A DNA stretch of 12,573 nucleotides from Caryophanales bacterium UBA7642 (GTDB lineage: Bacteria > Bacillota_I > Bacilli_A > RFN20 > CAG-288): assembly GCA_002483745.1 (NCBI GenBank), contig DLIM01000043.1, positions 41,404 through 53,976 of the forward strand, given 5' to 3'. The notes under the pieces were generated by a model that was given only the letters and a program-made list of their open reading frames with translations, made no database searches and was not told the origin of the DNA. The translations under genes and the position numbers were made by a program. Positions 11,525 through 12,573 of the stretch are shown one piece after another (position 1 is the stretch's first letter; each line of letters begins with the position of its first letter).

Positions 11525-12568
11525 ATGGAAAAAAGAATTTCGTTCAATATTGGAAACAAGGTAATCGGTGATTCCCATGATGTTCTTATTCAGTCAATGG
11601 GTGATAAGAAGACTACCAACATTTCCTATCTAGTAAAAGAGACCAACGATTTAGCCAGAATGGGCATGGACCTGATGAGGTTCTCTGTCCTTGATAAAGC
11701 TGACGCTTTTGCCCTCAAAGAAATAAAAAAGCAAGTTAATATCCCGATTATTGCGGATATTCATTTTGATTACCGTTTAGCCCTTCTTGCTATCGATTCC
11801 GGAGTCGACAAAATTCGCATCAATCCTGGCAATATCGGTACTGAAGCCGCTTTAAGAGAAGTCATTGATGCCTGCAAGAAGAAAAGCATCCCAATCAGGA
11901 TTGGAGTTAATTCTGGCTCCTTGAATAAGTTCCGGGGCAAGACTTCCTCACCGGCTGAAGACTTCCTCCTTGCCATGGATGAGACTTTAAATATCTTCCA
12001 GGATGAGAAGTTTGACCATCTAGTTCTTTCTTTAAAGACTTCTTCCCCCTCTTTGCTTTCTGAACTCTATTTAAAAGCCTATCAAAGATACCCTTACCCT
12101 CTTCATATCGGCTTAACCGAATCTGGTTTTGGGACCGAAGGCTCAATTAAATCCGCTATTGGCCTCTATCCCCTCCTTTCTAGGCATATTGGGGATACCA
12201 TCAGAGTGTCATTAGCCGATGATAGAAGAGAAGAAATCCGTGCCTGCAAAGTCCTTTTAAAAGCTTTCGGAATCAGGAAGAATCTTCCGGACTTAGTAGT
12301 CTGCCCAACTTGTGGAAGGACCCAGATCGAGCTGAAGCCTTTAAGCCGAGAAGTTGCTAACCATCTTGATTATGTCTTTAAGGATATCAAGATAGCGGTT
12401 ATGGGCTGCCCGGTCAATGGTATCGGCGAAGCTAAAGATGCCGACTATGGAATTGCCGGCTCAGGAAAAAAGGATGTCTACCTTTTGTTCAGCCATGGTT
12501 CACCTATTGGGCTTTTTGATAAGGATGAAGCCCTAAGAAGACTTTTTGACTATATTGATAAATTCTAA
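11525..12568 (+). CDS. ispG: 4-hydroxy-3-methylbut-2-enyl diphosphate synthase (IspG/GcpE)
   Basis: IspG is the iron-sulfur enzyme of the MEP isoprenoid pathway that converts methylerythritol cyclodiphosphate to HMBPP. At 347 residues the length is typical for the bacterial two-domain form. The TIM-barrel part shows VLIQSM (20-25), ADIHFDYRLAL (77-87), KIRINPGNIG (96-105), RIGVNSGSL (125-133) and IGLTESGFGTEG (195-206). The C-terminal domain holds the [4Fe-4S] ligands Cys260 and Cys263 (CPTCGR), Cys295 and Glu302 in GCPVNGIGEAKDADYGIAG (294-312); their spacing equals that of the E. coli enzyme. The NGPGE motif reads NGIGE here. There is no ribosome binding site, and the promoter points to a leaderless mRNA. 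It diverges from the GNAT gene with 35 bases between. No other MEP gene is visible. The stop lies 5 bases before the window end. Confidence 0.96.
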   Translation: MEKRISFNIGNKVIGDSHDVLIQSMGDKKTTNISYLVKETNDLARMGMDLMRFSVLDKADAFALKEIKKQVNIPIIADIHFDYRLALLAIDSGVDKIRINPGNIGTEAALREVIDACKKKSIPIRIGVNSGSLNKFRGKTSSPAEDFLLAMDETLNIFQDEKFDHLVLSLKTSSPSLLSELYLKAYQRYPYPLHIGLTESGFGTEGSIKSAIGLYPLLSRHIGDTIRVSLADDRREEIRACKVLLKAFGIRKNLPDLVVCPTCGRTQIELKPLSREVANHLDYVFKDIKIAVMGCPVNGIGEAKDADYGIAGSGKKDVYLLFSHGSPIGLFDKDEALRRLFDYIDKF

Positions 12569-12573
12569 AAAAG

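Noticed and set aside
84..12568. TGA read as tryptophan (Mollicutes code)
   Set aside because: All conserved Trp positions I checked are TGG and every gene is full length under the standard code.
1..12573. CRISPR array, tRNA, rRNA, insertion sequence, prophage or toxin-antitoxin system
   Set aside because: Almost every base is in a recognised housekeeping gene; the few spacers are shorter than 140 bases and show no cloverleaf, spaced repeats, transposase motifs or small paired genes.

Overview
The window is a stretch of bacterial chromosome from a low-GC Gram-positive lineage, most likely Bacilli in the broad sense on the Mollicutes / Erysipelotrichales / RF39-like side. The support is: the Bacillus-type order yqeG-yqeH-nadD-yqeK-rsfS; topoisomerase IV genes next to plsY, as in Bacillus; yneF; a Mollicutes-like EF-P loop; strong AGGAGG ribosome binding sites on operon genes; and only TAA or TAG stops. 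All tryptophans I checked are TGG, so there is no sign of TGA recoding. I cannot name a genus. Thirteen protein genes fill almost all of the window. I see no tRNA, rRNA, CRISPR array, insertion sequence, phage gene or defence island. It is a housekeeping region, and the interesting points are details of individual proteins and promoters.

Layout. Positions 1-86 hold an AT-rich repeat in direct-inverted-direct order. From 8577 down to 84 (minus strand) runs one tightly packed seven-gene block: parE, parC, yqeG, yqeH, a nadD-yqeK fusion, rsfS and mtnN. Its junctions are overlaps of 8-26 bases or gaps of at most 20 bases, with no terminator inside. A compact divergent promoter region (8578-8662) separates it from plsY (+). 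A bidirectional terminator (9426-9448) lies between plsY and the converging block rpmG-efp-yneF (minus, 10511 to 9454). A second hairpin separates efp from yneF. A 135-base spacer with the rpmG promoter follows, then a GNAT acetyltransferase gene (minus). Divergent from that is ispG (+), which runs to the window end.

How the genes fit together. The long block joins chromosome decatenation (topoisomerase IV) to ribosome assembly and silencing (YqeH, RsfS), NAD synthesis with dinucleotide hydrolysis (NadD-YqeK), a HAD phosphatase (YqeG) and S-adenosylhomocysteine recycling (MtnN). PlsY makes lysophosphatidic acid for membrane lipids. L33 and EF-P serve translation. IspG makes isoprenoid precursors through the MEP pathway.

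Best leads: (1) ParC ends in a flexible tail carrying QLSLF, the consensus binding peptide for the DNA sliding clamp. (2) EF-P has lost the modifiable tip lysine and the whole PGKG loop, which reads TAMA. (3) ispG and the GNAT gene look leaderless, each with an extended -10 box placed so that transcription would begin at or next to the ATG. No large new system is evident.
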